Below are positions 1 to 11,120 of a stretch of DNA of 64,000 nt, piece by piece. The DNA comes from Batillaria attramentaria. Its lineage: Eukaryota > Mollusca > Gastropoda > Batillariidae. The stretch is taken from contig JACVVK020000202.1 in the NCBI GenBank assembly GCA_018292915.2, positions 12,501 through 76,500 of the forward strand. Direction: 5' to 3'. Made by a program: the position numbers and the translations under genes. Positions within the stretch are counted from its first letter, which is position 1. Each line of letters begins with the position of its first letter. Under the pieces are notes generated by a model. It was not told the DNA's origin and did not search any database. It was given only the letters and a program-made list of their open reading frames with translations.

Positions 1-140
1 CCACATGTGGTGAATTATGGATTTTATACCATGACTTGTAATAGTGGTAGAGTGGTATAAATATATATAATTCCTACCAAGTATGTTTAGGATTATGCAC
101 CAGTGGCTTCAATAAAACATTCATGGTTAATTTATGTGTG

Positions 141-300
141 CGTTGATTTAGATTTGGCTCAGTGGGAGTGTTACACTTTGATTAAATTCGTCTGTGCTGC
201 AGTGAGAGCCATCAAGGAACCATTAATCTTGCCTGATTTTCGCCTACAGCGCCAAAACCGAAAAAGAGTCAAACGCGTCGGATGCTTATGCGGAAATTTG
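141..300 (+). repeat. Dispersed repeat R1-rep, copy 1
   Basis: This segment matches the reverse complement of 39592-39762 over about 160 bases and more weakly 35070-35235 on the + strand. Shared words include GTGGGAGTGTT, TTGCCTGATTTTCG and a run of GCCAAARCCGAAAA. I do not recognise the element. One frame stays open in both long copies and reads alike (a KEPLxLPDFR core), so it may be a remnant of a mobile-element ORF or simply a conserved non-coding repeat. Confidence 0.55.
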
Positions 301-302
301 CG

Positions 303-445
303 ATGGGTTTTAACGTCCTTTTCCACCACGTAAGGGTGATATATCAAAGGCGTGGCTACTGACGAGGAAACCAAGGCCAGCACAGTTTTTGGGGTCACAG
401 TCGGGACTCGAACTCACGACCCGAGCATTGACAGTGACTTTGCGG
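303..445 (-). mobile_element. SINE-A (tRNA-Arg-derived), degraded
   Basis: On the minus strand the tRNA-like head (ACGACCCGAGCATTG and the box B region with ACTCGAACTCACGA on the + strand) is followed by the family body (CCAGCACA..., GGGTGATAT...) and the tail complementary to AACGTCCTTTTCCACCACG. Several small indels show it is an old copy. Confidence 0.75.
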
Positions 446-624
446 CTTCATAATAGTGGAGACAATTAATATGACTTTCTTTGGCCTGACGTTTCCATAC
501 CTGTACTACACGTCGATCGACCAAGTTGCTAAAAATAACCACCAGTCAGAACTTAGCTTGTCTTCAGTCCGCAACCAAACTAGACGGCGCTGACTACAAA
601 AATATCTGTTCTGGCATTTCGTCA

Positions 625-1096
625 CTTTGATGGCACTCTCCCACCTTACCTTTCAGCTTCACTTGTCACCTATATACCGTCGCGAACCCTCCGGTCGTCG
701 TCCGAGAGGCTTCTCAAAATCCCCAAGCGCAACCTGAAATCTTTCGGTGAGCGCTCTTTCAGTTTTGCCGCTCCAGCCGTTTGGAACTCTCTGCCTTCAG
801 ATCTGAGAAATGCGCCCACGCTGTCTGTTTTCAAGAGCAGTCTGAAAACGTTCCTCTTCCGCAAAGCCTATCAGTAATTTCCTCAGCCGCATGCTGGTCC
901 TTGTTGCTTGAGCGGTATTATCAGTGAGGCCACAAACTACTAACACCAGTTATTTTAACTAGTCAGTTTCACCAGTGTATGTCTGTTCATCGTTGTATGA
1001 TGTGCGTGAGTGTGAGTGAGTGATAGGCGCATTGAGTTTTATTTAAAGAAATGCGCCCTAGAAATACCATTTATTATTATTATTATTATTATTATT
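625..1096 (+). mobile_element. LINE 3' end, family L2, with ORF2 C-terminal tail
   Basis: Reading from about 630 to the stop at 875-877 gives the conserved C-terminal tail of a non-LTR retrotransposon reverse transcriptase: YIPSRTLRSSS, then FGERSFSFAAPAVWNSLP, then FKSSLKTFLF. This WNSLP...FK..LKT.LF pattern is typical of LINE ORF2 ends. A 3' UTR follows with ATGCGCCCTAGAAATACC and an (ATT)n tail at about 1070-1096. The rest of the element is missing, as expected for 5'-truncated insertion. Positions 2755-2970 carry a second copy of the same 3' UTR. Confidence 0.8.
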
Positions 1097-1740
1097 GGTG
1101 GCTGTTTTTAGAAGCTTTGCACAGACCCAGTCGGTTCAGGAACGGACCGCTGACTCAAAGAAAATCTGTATTTCTCTAATATTAGAAGCCACAAAGTCAC
1201 GAAAATGGTCGCAATGACCAAATGAAGCATCCTTCTAGCTGGCATTATAGCGACAGTTTTCATATCAGCGGCGTTGCGAACATAGAGACTTTAACCTAAA
1301 TCTGTACACAGAATAGGAAGGCCGACCCTGAATGTCAGTTTCAGTATAATCCACCCGTGACCGTTGAAAGTTCTGCTCCGGTGGTTATCTGTATACTGCC
1401 TCTGCACAGATTCTCCGTTTTTCTAAGCCGCCCACTACCGTTTGAGTTTGACTGCTCCCTTGTAAAGGCGCAGCAGAGTGTATCGGGTCGTATGAATTAT
1501 TGACGACGTTTTGTTTCTGATTCCCAGGGTAGACGCCATGTAGACAAGTTTGATTGACTGGTCGTGGGGGTTTGGCGAGAGAGAGAGAGAGAGAGACAGA
1601 GAGGTTAACAAGTCTTGTGTCTTGTGCTTTGTCTGTATCAGGCCCGGGAGTAGTGTAAGAGTGGCAGCATTTCAAAAACAAACAGTTTTCCTCGCTGCTT
1701 TAGTCTAGGTTGTCAGAGCGACTTTTGACACATGGAAAAG

Positions 1741-1741
<1 letters not shown>

Positions 1742-1778
<37 letters not shown>

Positions 1779-1807
1779 CGTGCATGGGGGGGGGTGGGGG
1801 TGGGGGT
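1742..1807. repeat. (TG)n microsatellite with G-rich tail
   Basis: A run of about 17 TG units is followed by GTGCGTGCGTGC and a G-rich stretch. It directly abuts the 3' tail of the SINE-A copy at 1808-1987. Confidence 0.85.
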
Positions 1808-1987
1808 GTGTTAACGTCCTGTTTCCACCACGTAAGGTTGATAGCAAAGATTGGGCAACGAGAAAAAAGACCAGCACAAATATTTGGCCCCAGCCGGGAT
1901 TCGAACTCACGGCCCCAGCCGGGATTCGAACTCACGACCCGAGTATTAAAAGTCCAGCGCTCTACCCTTCGGCCACCCCAGCTCCCC
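1808..1987 (-). mobile_element. SINE-A with internal box B duplication
   Basis: This is a near-complete minus-strand SINE-A. The segment GCCCCAGCCGGGATTCGAAC is present twice in tandem (around 1890 and 1912), so the internal promoter box B and its flank are duplicated. The head ends at GGGGAGCTGGGG on the sense strand. Confidence 0.88.
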
Positions 1988-2405
1988 GTTAAGGACTTTG
2001 TGATGAAACCAGACATCATAATTATTTCAAGCAGCCTCGGATACTCTGTTTTTTCTCGGGTTTGTTTGTTTGTTTGTTTGGGTTTGTTTGTTTGTTTGTT
2101 GTTGTTGTTTGCTTTACGCGGAAGGCATCGGAATACAACATACTAACAGCTAATACACCTATACAGAAACACACAGTAGGAACATGTTATGGGGAATTTC
2201 AGTCTCCGCCATTGTTACACTGAGAATATCTCAGGTACTTTCACTGCCTTGTATTATACATGTATGTCTGACACAAAATTTGTTTTCTGTGTAGTATTGT
2301 TGTTGCTGTTGTTTTTGTTTTGAGCTTAGGCAGCATATACGTACTCATTGCTGATATTAATCGTTGTATTCTAGCTCATAAAGTATTTTCAATTCAATTT
2401 TCAAT

Positions 2406-2567
2406 CCTCTCTTATTGTATTTTTGTGAAAACAATATGCTGTATTTCTATTATTCCGACCTCTCTTATTGTATTTTTGTGAAAACAATATGCTGTATTTT
2501 TTCTTATTCCGACCTCTCTTATTGTATTTTTGTGAAAATATGCTGTATTTCTGTTATCCCGAGGTAG
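2406..2567. repeat. Three tandem copies of a ~53-bp AT-rich unit
   Basis: The word CCTCTCTTATTGTATTTTTG begins near 2406, 2459 and 2513. Each copy continues with GTGAAAA, ATATGCTGTATTT and a TTATYCCGA ending. The spacing of 53-54 bp and small indels indicate a short local amplification. No function is visible. Confidence 0.85.
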
Positions 2568-2590
2568 AATATATTCTACATACATATGGA

Positions 2591-2717
2591 TGATATCAAA
2601 GACTGGGCAACGAGACGAAGGTCAGCACAAATATTTGGCCTCGTGCAGCCGGAATTTGAACTTACGACCCGAGCATTGAAAGTTCAGCGCTCTAACATTC
2701 GGCTATCCTGGCTCCCT
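2591..2717 (-). mobile_element. SINE-A, 3'-truncated
   Basis: Minus-strand copy with tRNA-like head (GGGAGCCAGGATAGCCGAAT on the sense strand) and body up to GATATCA. The usual AACGTCC tail is absent, so the 3' end is truncated or lost. Confidence 0.82.
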
Positions 2718-2754
2718 TTGTAGTAGTAGTAGTTTTTGACATATTTGCAGTTCT

Positions 2755-2970
2755 GGTCTTTGTTGCTTGAGTGGTGTGAGGCCACGAATTACTAACATCA
2801 GTAATTTTTTGTTTAACTAGTTTCACCAGTGTATGTCCGTTCTTCACCAGTGTATGTCCGTTCATCGTTGTATAATGTGCGTGAGTGTGAGTGAGTGATA
2901 GGCGCACTGAGTTTTATTGAAGGACTGAAATGCGCCCTACAAATACCATTTATTATTATTAATTATTATT
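2755..2970 (+). mobile_element. LINE 3' UTR, family L2, second copy
   Basis: The segment repeats 895-1096 (GTGAGGCCACRAAYTACTAAC, TTTCACCAGTGTATGTC, GAGTGATAGGCGCA, ATGCGCCCTAxAAATACC) and ends in (ATT)n. The 14-base phrase TTCACCAGTGTATG is duplicated in tandem. It lies on the same strand as the first copy, about 1.8 kb away. Confidence 0.8.
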
Positions 2971-3788
2971 CGTCCATAATAATGAGAGGTTCTGACTGTC
3001 GGAAAAGAAAATTGTCTGTAAGAAGTGGCGGTGACTGAAACACGCTGTAACAACGGCGCTGGCTGAAATTCCCCGTAACAGGTTTCTACGGCGTGTACTG
3101 TGTAGATGGACCGTGTTACAGAGAGAAATGGCTGATACCACCAGGCTACTGATCAGAACCGTTTGACTGTTGACCATCCCCTTGGGTCGACTCGATCAGC
3201 TCACTTCGTCACGTGGACTGGGGGCTAGTTGACATGTTTGGTTAGCGTTTGGGGAAAGGCGATTACGAAACTGGCACCGGCCGTCCGCTGACTCAGTTAT
3301 GTAGAAGCCAGAGCTGGTGAGGAGGAGGTGGAGGGGGTGGGGGTTGGGGGGGGGGTGGTGGTGGTGGTGGTAGCTTTCTCTATGTGAGCTTTACCCTGCC
3401 ATGGAGGCTTCCTTTCGTTGTCTATAATTCTGGCACTGTCAGGATTCCACAATCAATAGTTTGAAATCGAGGCTGGGAAGGTGTGAGACAGGGTGGATGA
3501 GGTGTCATTGCGGCGCGGGTTGGGGGAGGAGAGGGGACGAGGGGACGGGGTGTGTGTCTCAGTCAGTGGTAAAAGATTGTACACTGAAGTATCGTGGGCT
3601 CAGACATTCAATCCATGTTGGTGTCAACTTTTGTACAGGCGCAGTGTTAGTGTACCTGTTACGTGTCTTGACATCGACCTGCGTTGTGCGAAGGACTTTC
3701 ACCCTCGAAGAACTCCTGAACGTTATTCAGATGGAACATTTGAAATATCTCCGTTTGTATTGCATTAAAACCTAGCCCTCTACCTCCC

Positions 3789-3789
<1 letters not shown>
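2971..3789. other. Unassigned intergenic sequence
   Basis: No conserved coding sequence or recognisable element is seen. It contains a GGT/GGGGT-rich patch at about 3315-3372. Confidence 0.5.

Positions 3790-3854
<65 letters not shown>
3790..3854. repeat. (CA)n microsatellite
   Basis: An uninterrupted run of about 31 CA units. Confidence 0.97.
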
Positions 3855-3857
<3 letters not shown>

Positions 3858-4212
3858 CTCCGTCCTACCCTGTATTTGCATAACCCTAGACAAAACGTTT
3901 CTTCAGCAGTAGACCAAGTATACTAGATTCTATACGCCTTTCATTTCATGTCCAGCAATATCACAGTGAGCAAGACAGCTTTTTCAAACAGCAAAGTTGC
4001 TATTTCCTGTACTCTTTTCCTCCCCCAGCCACTGGGCAGACGGGAATCGAAACTGTTATTTTAGCCACTATCATAGCCAAAAGACGACCATCGATTTTTT
4101 TCCCCGTGTTTGGGCGCTCTGTCAATGTGAGGGCGGGATTACTTGCCAGTCTGAAAACCCGCATTGGTTAGAACCCTATTACTAGCATTAGTGACATAAT
4201 GCCGCCTTCTTT

Positions 4213-5545
4213 CAAAACTGAAATTGCACGGAGCGAGCGCGACCTGTATCGCAGAAACAGTATCCTGCTAGGCTAAGGCAGGTACTTGCTTCAGCGGCTT
4301 GTACTAAGAGAATGGGCATGTGACCTTTGCAACCACACACCAGCAGCCGTCCTTTGGATCTTCCTCGCGCTTTCAGTAAAAGGGTGGGTGGGGTGGGTCT
4401 TTGGGGATTTAACGTCCTTTTCCACCATATACGGGTGATCTCAAAGACGGGGCAACGATGAAAAAGCCAGCACAAATAATTTTTTTGGCCCGAGCCGGGA
4501 TACGAACTCACAACCCGAGCAATAGAAGTCCGGCCAACGCTCTACCATTCGGCAACCCCAGCTCCCCGCGCGCGCTGTTAAACTGAAATGGTGACTGTCG
4601 GACAGTTTTGGCGATTTGGCGATTATGATATCGTAAGCAAATCCATTTTCGCTGTATATTGACGCACTTTAGATCTTACTCGCGCTTAAAATGTTCACCG
4701 TGGGACAGTTTTGGCGATATGGCAGTTACGCTATCATAATCAAATCCTGGTAAACAGACACTTACCAAAGCATTTGTAGAGATAGACAATGGGCACGTGA
4801 CCTTTGCAACGCTACAACAACGCTCTTAAGATCTTCCCTGCGCTTAAAATTTAATGGTTAATGGCGGTCGGATAGTTTAAGTGAAATGGCGATTATGATA
4901 TCCGTTAAGCAAAGCCTGGTGGACAGCCACTTGCCCAAGCATTTGTAGCATGTCATGGCGACAGAGAATGGCCACGTGACCTTTGCAGTGATATAACTAC
5001 GCCCTTTAGATCTTCCTCAGGCAGAAATGGTCACTGTCGGACAGTTTTGGCGATATGGAAAGTGCGATATCATAATCAAATCCTGGTAAACAGACACTTA
5101 CCCAAGCATTTCAGTGTAGCGACAGAGAATGGGCACGTGACCTTTGCAGTCAGTGATATAACTACGCCCTTTAGATCTTCCTCAGGCAGGAATGGTCACT
5201 GTCGGACAGTTTTGGTGACTCAGTGATGGCAGTTGCGATATCATAACCAAATCCTGGTAAACACTTACCCAAGCATTTGTAGTGATAGAGTATGAGCACG
5301 TGACCTTTGCAACGCTACACCTACGCCCTTTAGATCTTCCCCGCGCTTAAAATTTAATGGTTACTGTCGGATAGCATTAGCGAAATGGCGAAAATGATAT
5401 CGTCAGCAAAGCCTGGTGGACAGCCACTTGCATGCCCAAGCATTTGTAGCGACAGAGAATGGGCACGTGACCTTTGCAGCGATATAACTACGCCCTTTGG
5501 ATCTTCCTCATGCTGAAATGGTCACCGTCGGACAGTTCCATGATT
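4213..5545. repeat. ~165-bp satellite-like tandem array
   Basis: About six to seven diverged units of 160-180 bp. The marker GGGCACGTGACCTTTGCA or a close variant occurs at about 4313, 4791, 4971, 5131, 5294 and 5461. Each unit then has CCCTTTAGATCTTCC, a GGTCACTGTCGGACAGTTTT block, a GATATC block and AAGCATTTGTAG. CACGTG is conserved in most units. One unit is split by the SINE-A at 4388-4567, so the array predates that insertion. Confidence 0.85.
4388..4567 (-). mobile_element. SINE-A inserted in the satellite array
   Basis: A full minus-strand SINE-A (tail GTCTTTGGGGATTTAACGTCC to head GGGGAGCTGGGG on sense) interrupts the unit between TCTTCCTCGCGCTTTCAGTA and GCGCTGTTAAACTGAAATGG. The similar flanks may be a degraded target-site duplication. 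Confidence 0.88.
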
Positions 5546-5763
5546 GTGTCGCCAGTACTGACTTCGCGTACCGTGTCGGTTTAAACATTCTTTTTTAGTC
5601 ATTGAAGGATCACCGTCAAACAGTAAATAACATTGTAAGAGAGCACAACAAGTAAAAACTTGTGTACGTGCTCATCTGAACCAGTTTACATACAAGCATG
5701 ACGGAGAAATAGGCGTGAAAAAATGGATTGAAATGTACAGACCTAAGAACAAAAAGGGGTGAA

Positions 5764-5933
5764 TGGGTGGGTGTTTTGGGGGTTTAACGTCCTTTTCCAC
5801 CACATACGGGTGATATCAAACACGGAGCAACGCTGAGAAAGCCAGCACCAATATTTGGCCCAAGCCGTGATACGAACTCACCATCCGAGCATTAGAAGTC
5901 CAACGCTCTATCATTCGGCCACACCTGCTCCCC
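5764..5933 (-). mobile_element. SINE-A
   Basis: A complete minus-strand copy, from GTGGGTGTTTTGGGGGTTTA (complement of the 3' tail) to CACACCTGCTCCCC (complement of the tRNA-like 5' end). Box B reads as TACGAACTCACCATCC on the + strand, slightly mutated. Confidence 0.9.
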
Positions 5934-7157
5934 AGGAACAAAAAGGGAGCAGGAAGAAGAAAAGGAGAAGAGAACATATCAAACTTTACTCTAGTAAACA
6001 TGCAGTAGGGATGGCACCATGTCGCCAAAAGAGTTCCCGAAGCAGCTACTGCAAAAGTGGCGATGTTCAGTACTGTATCGTCTCGGGTCGGGCAGACGGT
6101 CGTATCGCACACCAGTTTTGGTCACATGGTATGCGTTGTACCACAGCGGCCATACGATATCTAACTTCGTGAAAGTCAAACGTCCTTGTAGCCCATTCTG
6201 AGGTATTGAAGAAATACAGAAAATCAGTGCGAAAACGAATGCGGCTCTGAATAAAGGAAACCACAACTGTGCAAACGGCAGATGAAAACTGAACACATCG
6301 GACTTCACACAGTACAACAAAACTGAACAAAATTGTGCACAAATTCAACCGCTAATCAATGCTGTCATATGACACTGTATGGCGCAATATACAAGTGTTA
6401 TACCACATTACCGTTTAGGACAAACTTATCTAGGTTTAGCATTGCTTTCTTTGACATTTCCATGGACATGAGTCAACAGAATTTAAACTGAAGCTGACAC
6501 TGGTCTTCGGTATCTGCGCGTGAGAGGGCAACTACATAGTGCCGGTACGACAGTGACCATTTCAGCCCTGTACCCGCCCGATTCGGTAATCTGCCACTCG
6601 GTGCTAGCAGCCCGACAGCACAGCTCTTGAAAACGTGCCATCCGCTAATGGACAGTTTGTTGTGCTAAGATAAGCCCACTGCATCGATTATCTCACACAT
6701 AGGCCAATGCCAGACTGGACACAGCCAGCGCTGGCCTGGAGGTGTACCGTCCACTCACCGGACCGGGTTAGGTGGGTCGTTTAGTTCCAGTCTGGTGCCC
6801 ACAACGAGTCAGTCACGCTCGGGTGAGCAAAGTTACGAGTACAACGTCAGTTCCGTTTACATAGTGCCAGACTTGACTGGAATGACTTTGTTAGTTCTTG
6901 GGGGGCTGACTTTTCGCAGTTTCCGCACCTGCCTTGCCTTAATCACCTGTCACTTTTACACTGTGTTGCACGTTTGAGAAACTCGTGGTTCCTGAACCGG
7001 CCACGCACATGCGCCCACAGTGTGCGGTATGAAAATAATATGGAGTGTACTCTTTTATTCTCAGCTGACAAACAGAGATTGTTACGTGTTCCACACTCCC
7101 GCACGCTAAATTATTACGTTGTTTGTGAGCAGCAGTGTCTTTTCATTTTTTTTTTAA
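5934..7157. other. Unassigned intergenic sequence
   Basis: Short open frames occur on both strands near 6000-6350 but overlap one another and show no recognisable domain. I see no element or gene I can support. Confidence 0.5.
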
Positions 7158-7312
7158 AGTTTAATGGTCTTTTCCAGTGAAGGCTGATATCAAACGCGGT
7201 TGGTGCAACGAGGACTTGAAAAATCCTGCACAAATTAATTTTTAGGCTGTCAGTGGAGATTGAAACTCACGATGTGAGCATGGAAAGTGTAACGCTTTGC
7301 CTCTTCGGCTGT
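7158..7312 (-). mobile_element. SINE-A, strongly degraded
   Basis: The order of family landmarks is kept (TTTAATGGTCTTTTCCA, GATATCAAACGCGG, CAACGAGG, CTGCACAAAT, ACTCACGATGTGAGCATGGA, TCGGCTGTCCCA) but with many changes, making it one of the oldest copies here. Confidence 0.7.
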
Positions 7313-7361
7313 CCCAGTGTAACAATTAGACCGATTTACTTCCCGGCTCGTTTGACTCCGG

Positions 7362-7918
7362 GCGCTTCTAGCCTCAAGCTACACTGACCCACGGCACTTC
7401 CAGCCTCAAGCTACACTGACCCACGGCACTTCCAGCCTCAAGCTACACCGACCCACGGCACTTCCAGCCTCAAGCTGTTTAGACCTGCGGCACTTCCCGC
7501 CTCAAGCTACACTGACCCACGGCACTTCCAGCCTCAAGCTGTTTAGACCTGCGGCACTTCCCGCCTCAAGCTGCATTGACCCGGGGCACTTCCAGCCTCA
7601 AGCTGTTTAGACCCGGGGTACTTCCCGCCTCAAGCTGCATTGACCCAGGGCACTTCCAGCCTCAAGCTGTTTAGACCCGGGGTACTTCCCGCCTCAAGCT
7701 GCATTGACCCGGGGCACTTCTAGCCTCAAGCTGCTTATAGACCCGCGGCACTTCCAGCCTCAAGCTGCATTGACCCGGTGCACTTCCAGTCGCAAGCTGC
7801 ATTGACCTGGGGAACTTCTAGCCTCAAGCTACATTGATCCGGGGAACTTCTACCCTCAAGCTACATCGATCCGGGGAACGTCTAGCCTCAAGCTACATTG
7901 ACCCGGGGCACTTCACGC
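7362..7918. repeat. 32-bp tandem array, about 17 units
   Basis: The phrase CACTTCCAGCCTCAAGCT recurs every 32 bp (for example 7393 and 7425). Alternate units differ in the second half: ACACTGACCCACGG, GTTTAGACCTGCGG or GCATTGACCCGGGG. The two latter types alternate, giving a 64-bp higher-order period from about 7460 to 7740. There are no unique spacers, so this is a minisatellite and not a CRISPR array. Confidence 0.93.
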
Positions 7919-7939
7919 TGGGGAGTACATCCCGCTTGT

Positions 7940-8076
7940 TACACTGGCTCTCCGGTGGTAGCATAAAATTAATGCGTCTGCACGTTGCATAGGAACATGT
8001 GTTCAAATCCCGGCTTGAGCCAGAAAATAATTGCACTGTTTTCTCCCTCGTTGCCCCGTCTTTGATATCACCCTTA
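7940..8076 (+). mobile_element. SINE-A, degraded, 3'-truncated
   Basis: Plus-strand copy with a mutated head, box B reading GTTCAAATCCCGGCTTGAGCC, then TTGCCCCGTCTTTGATATCA. It stops at CACCCTT where the (AAT)n end of the next element begins. Confidence 0.75.
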
Positions 8077-8078
8077 TA

Positions 8079-8236
8079 ATAATAATAATAATAATAATAA
8101 TGAGTATTTGTATAGGCGCTTTACCCAATTTCATGAATCGGCTCAAAGCGCCGCGAACTGAACCCAACACGCACGCTCACGTGAATCACATGCATTCTCT
8201 CACACACTGAACATAAACACATTACAATCACGTGGT
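8079..8236 (-). mobile_element. ATT-tailed retroelement 3' end, copy 1
   Basis: On the minus strand this reads CACGTGATTGTAATGTG, GTGTGAGAGAATGC, ATTCACGTGAGCGTGCGTG, a GGCGCTTTGAGCCGATTCAT block, GGGTAAAGCGCCTATAC and a terminal (ATT)n. Other copies are at 16499, 37681 and 61858. The tail type suggests a non-autonomous or 5'-truncated non-LTR element; no coding part is present. Confidence 0.82.
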
Positions 8237-8368
8237 GCGAAGGGTCAGCTCAGCTATTTAAATTTTGGAATTTAGAATTGCATTTATGTTTCAAATTTAT
8301 CGTGGTGCCCCCCCCCCCCCCCCCCCCAAAAAAAAGGGACCTAAAAGGCCTGCAGTCTCAACAAAAAA

Positions 8369-8645
8369 AGCCAAGGGTAGCCTGATTTCACAGCTCAGTT
8401 TGTGTTTTGACATTGACCGAGAAAGATTGCAATGGCTAGTCTTCTCGTGCAGCACACAACATCCGCTAGACGCAGTAGCGTCTGGTTTTATAAGGCCGGG
8501 TCTCCGAAGCGCTGAAAACTCTGCAACTGACACGGTGACAGAGTTGCCTCCAATATGCACAGTCGCAGAAATCGCAGCTTTACAAAACACAATGTTTGCG
8601 GCCTTTTGTTGACATTGCAAACCTTTAAACCTGCAAAACATCCAC
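8369..8645 (+). repeat. Half copy of foldback element F1
   Basis: The segment matches the core and right arm of 17575-17935: GATTTCACAGCTCAGTTTG, TTTTGACATTGA, CTAGTCTTCTCGTGCAGCAC, GTGACAGAGTTGCCT, ATGCACAGTC and GTTTGCGGCYTTTT. The left arm is absent. A weaker relative occurs around 32700-32960. Confidence 0.75.
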
Positions 8646-9109
8646 CCAGCTGGTCACACACCAGTGCTGAACCCAGTAGAATGGAGAGAGAATTGTACTC
8701 TGGTGCGAATGCCAAAGCTGAGGGATCTTGCCCAACCCTGACCGAGCGCGGCCAAGCTGTGCGTTCGGTTTGTCATATTGCCACCCGAGTCAGTCGCCAC
8801 ACCAGTGTTGTTTCGGCTCTTCGGAAAACTTGGTCAATGTTTGCGGTTCTCATGCACACAGCTTGGGCAGGGGTGCGGAAGGCCTTGAAGTAGTAATAAG
8901 TTTGTACACAGCTTGCACGGAGTGGGGGACTGTGTTTTGGCTTGAAGGTTTAGCACTTGGGTCAGTTTGTGTACAGCTACTCTCTCAGGTGAACACTGCT
9001 TATTGTTCGATACGGTAACAGTAACGAGGTCAGTTCATTGACGCCCAGCTCATGGGATTGAGTTTTCTTCCGTTGAAAGTGGATTTTTTTTTTACCGTTC
9101 TAACAAATT

Positions 9110-9700
9110 CTAATTGTATGAATTGATTATTAAATTTCTACAAGGACGAATTGATTATTGAAGATCTACCGCAACGAATTGATTACTCAAATTCCGCTAA
9201 ATCGAATCGATGAATAACGTTCTGATAACACGAATTAATTGGTAGAGTGCTACTTAAACAAACTAATACAGTTCTAATATCACGGATTAATTCTTAATGT
9301 ACACTTAAACGAATTTTTTAAGTACTACTAAAACGAATTAATGACCAAGTACTACTAAAACGAATTAAGTACTACTAAAATGAAATAATTACCAAGTACT
9401 ACTAAAACGAATTAAGTAGTACTAAAACGAATTAAGTACTACTAAAATGAAATAATTACCAAGTAGTACTAAAACGAATTAAGTACTACTAAAATGAAAT
9501 AATTACCAAGTAGTACTAAAACGAATTAAGTACTACTAAAATGAAATAATTACCAAGTACTACTAAAACGAATTAATTATTAAAGCTCTACTAAAACTAA
9601 CTAAATCATGACTAAAGTTCTAACAAAACAGGCGTATTAATGAAGTTTTACTAGAAGGGACTAATTACTAAAGTGGCACTACAACGAATTAGGCAATAAA
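9110..9700. repeat. AT-rich array with 47-bp units
   Basis: From about 9320 to 9590 the 47-bp unit alternates AAGTACTACTAAAACGAATT with AAGTACTACTAAAATGAAAT and AATTACC. The flanks (9110-9320 and 9590-9700) hold more diverged versions around the word ACGAATTAAT. It is a local minisatellite with no coding potential. Confidence 0.9.
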
Positions 9701-10244
9701 GCCCTTCCTAAGGTAATTACTGGACTCAGTCACGAGTCAGTGTTAAGCTGTTTTGCACCGTCTGTGACTGACATTCTTTTCTCTTTTGTCCGCAGCGTGA
9801 CGGGGCCTGAGGAGTAGACACCATCCCAGATCCGGTTATCCAGGAGACAGCTTCCGCCGTGACGTGGACATCACAAGGCTGACTGGCCGGCTGGGGTCTT
9901 CCCCTCCATCTGCCTCAGACCTAACTCACGCCCCCCGCGCGCTCCCGCATTGTGGTTGTTATGTTCGCGGATTTCCTGGGCCAGCAAACAATATTCATAT
10001 TATAACACCCGTCGACAGGATGTATTCTTCATTTCCGACCACAGCGGGCGCCCCACTGGGACGAGCCGCTTCGTGATGAAATCTCTCTACCTGTGACACC
10101 GGGAAGCCGAAGATTGTTAAATTGTGCGTCAGTTCGCGTGAGGCTACCAGGTGGATATGGATACGTGACGCGTGCGTGTTCATCACGCGTGTCGTATCGT
10201 TATTAAGCTCTTCGTGAAGCTGAGCAACATGTGGTGTCACACAC

Positions 10245-10345
10245 GATATATATACCCATCCTCCCCCGCGCAGTTCAATACTTCGCACGCTGTTTTCCTG
10301 AGATGAGAATTTCACTGTGACGTGACGTGACGTGACGTGACGTGA
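10245..10345 (+). promoter_or_regulatory. Candidate promoter of receptor R1
   Basis: A TATATATA element at about 10245-10252 lies about 870 bp before the R1 start codon. About 65 bp further, 10317-10345 holds six GTGAC units in tandem, giving overlapping TGACGTGA words that resemble cAMP-response half sites. A GTAAGG donor at 10796 and a TTGCAG acceptor ending at 11095 could remove a 5' UTR intron. Promoter assignment is inference from position and motifs only. Confidence 0.3.
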
Positions 10346-11120
10346 ATATCGCGTTGTTTACTGAATCACTGCACGCGGAGATTAAGTCTGACCTACAAAT
10401 GAACCCCGTGATAATACAAAGTACACGATATTTATTGGCTGATCTATTTTTCTGATTTTGTGAATCAAGCATTCATTGGACAAACACGGTTTCCTGTGCT
10501 GAATGTCAGTGGTGGCGATACTAGTTCGGATTATTTACGTGCAGTAAGAGCAACGAACTTTTTACTGAAGTGGATGCCAGCGACGTGTTCATGTGCAACA
10601 AACCCATTCAGTAACGTTCTGCTTCAATGACTGACTCAAATCACCGCGAAGCTCATGTACTGCGCAGTTCCATCGCTGTTACTTGACCAGCAAGGCACAG
10701 CTTGGCCGGAACACCGACTGTATTTATTCTGGCTGTTCATTGGATTGAACTTAGTGTTACGGAAGTAAATGGATACTGGATTAGCCGAGTGAGTGGTAAG
10801 GAGTAATTTGGGATCTCTGTTGACCGCTCCTTTATTCTGACCTTGCCTGGCTAAAGCGTGTTTGCTTCGGTGCATGTGCACTAAGATAAGTGCAGGCGGA
10901 CTTCAGAGCTGCTTTCATACTTGATCGACGAAGCAGATGAAAGGGATGCCTACCGACGTCTCATCAAGAATAATAGATTAATCGTCCAAGGAATAACGGT
11001 TGTTTCCATCCCTTTTTTCCATACCTAAACCCACGTGATCTACCTCCTGAGGCCCCCTGTACCCATGAGCTGCGAAGGGGAGGCTATTCTTGCAGCAAGA
11101 ACGACAAACCTGTTGGAAGC

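Noticed and set aside
7362..7918. Regular direct repeats resembling a CRISPR array
   Set aside because: The repeats are contiguous with no unique spacers, units diverge along the array, there are no cas-like genes and the DNA is clearly animal. The same applies to 51309-52175 and 24926-26110.
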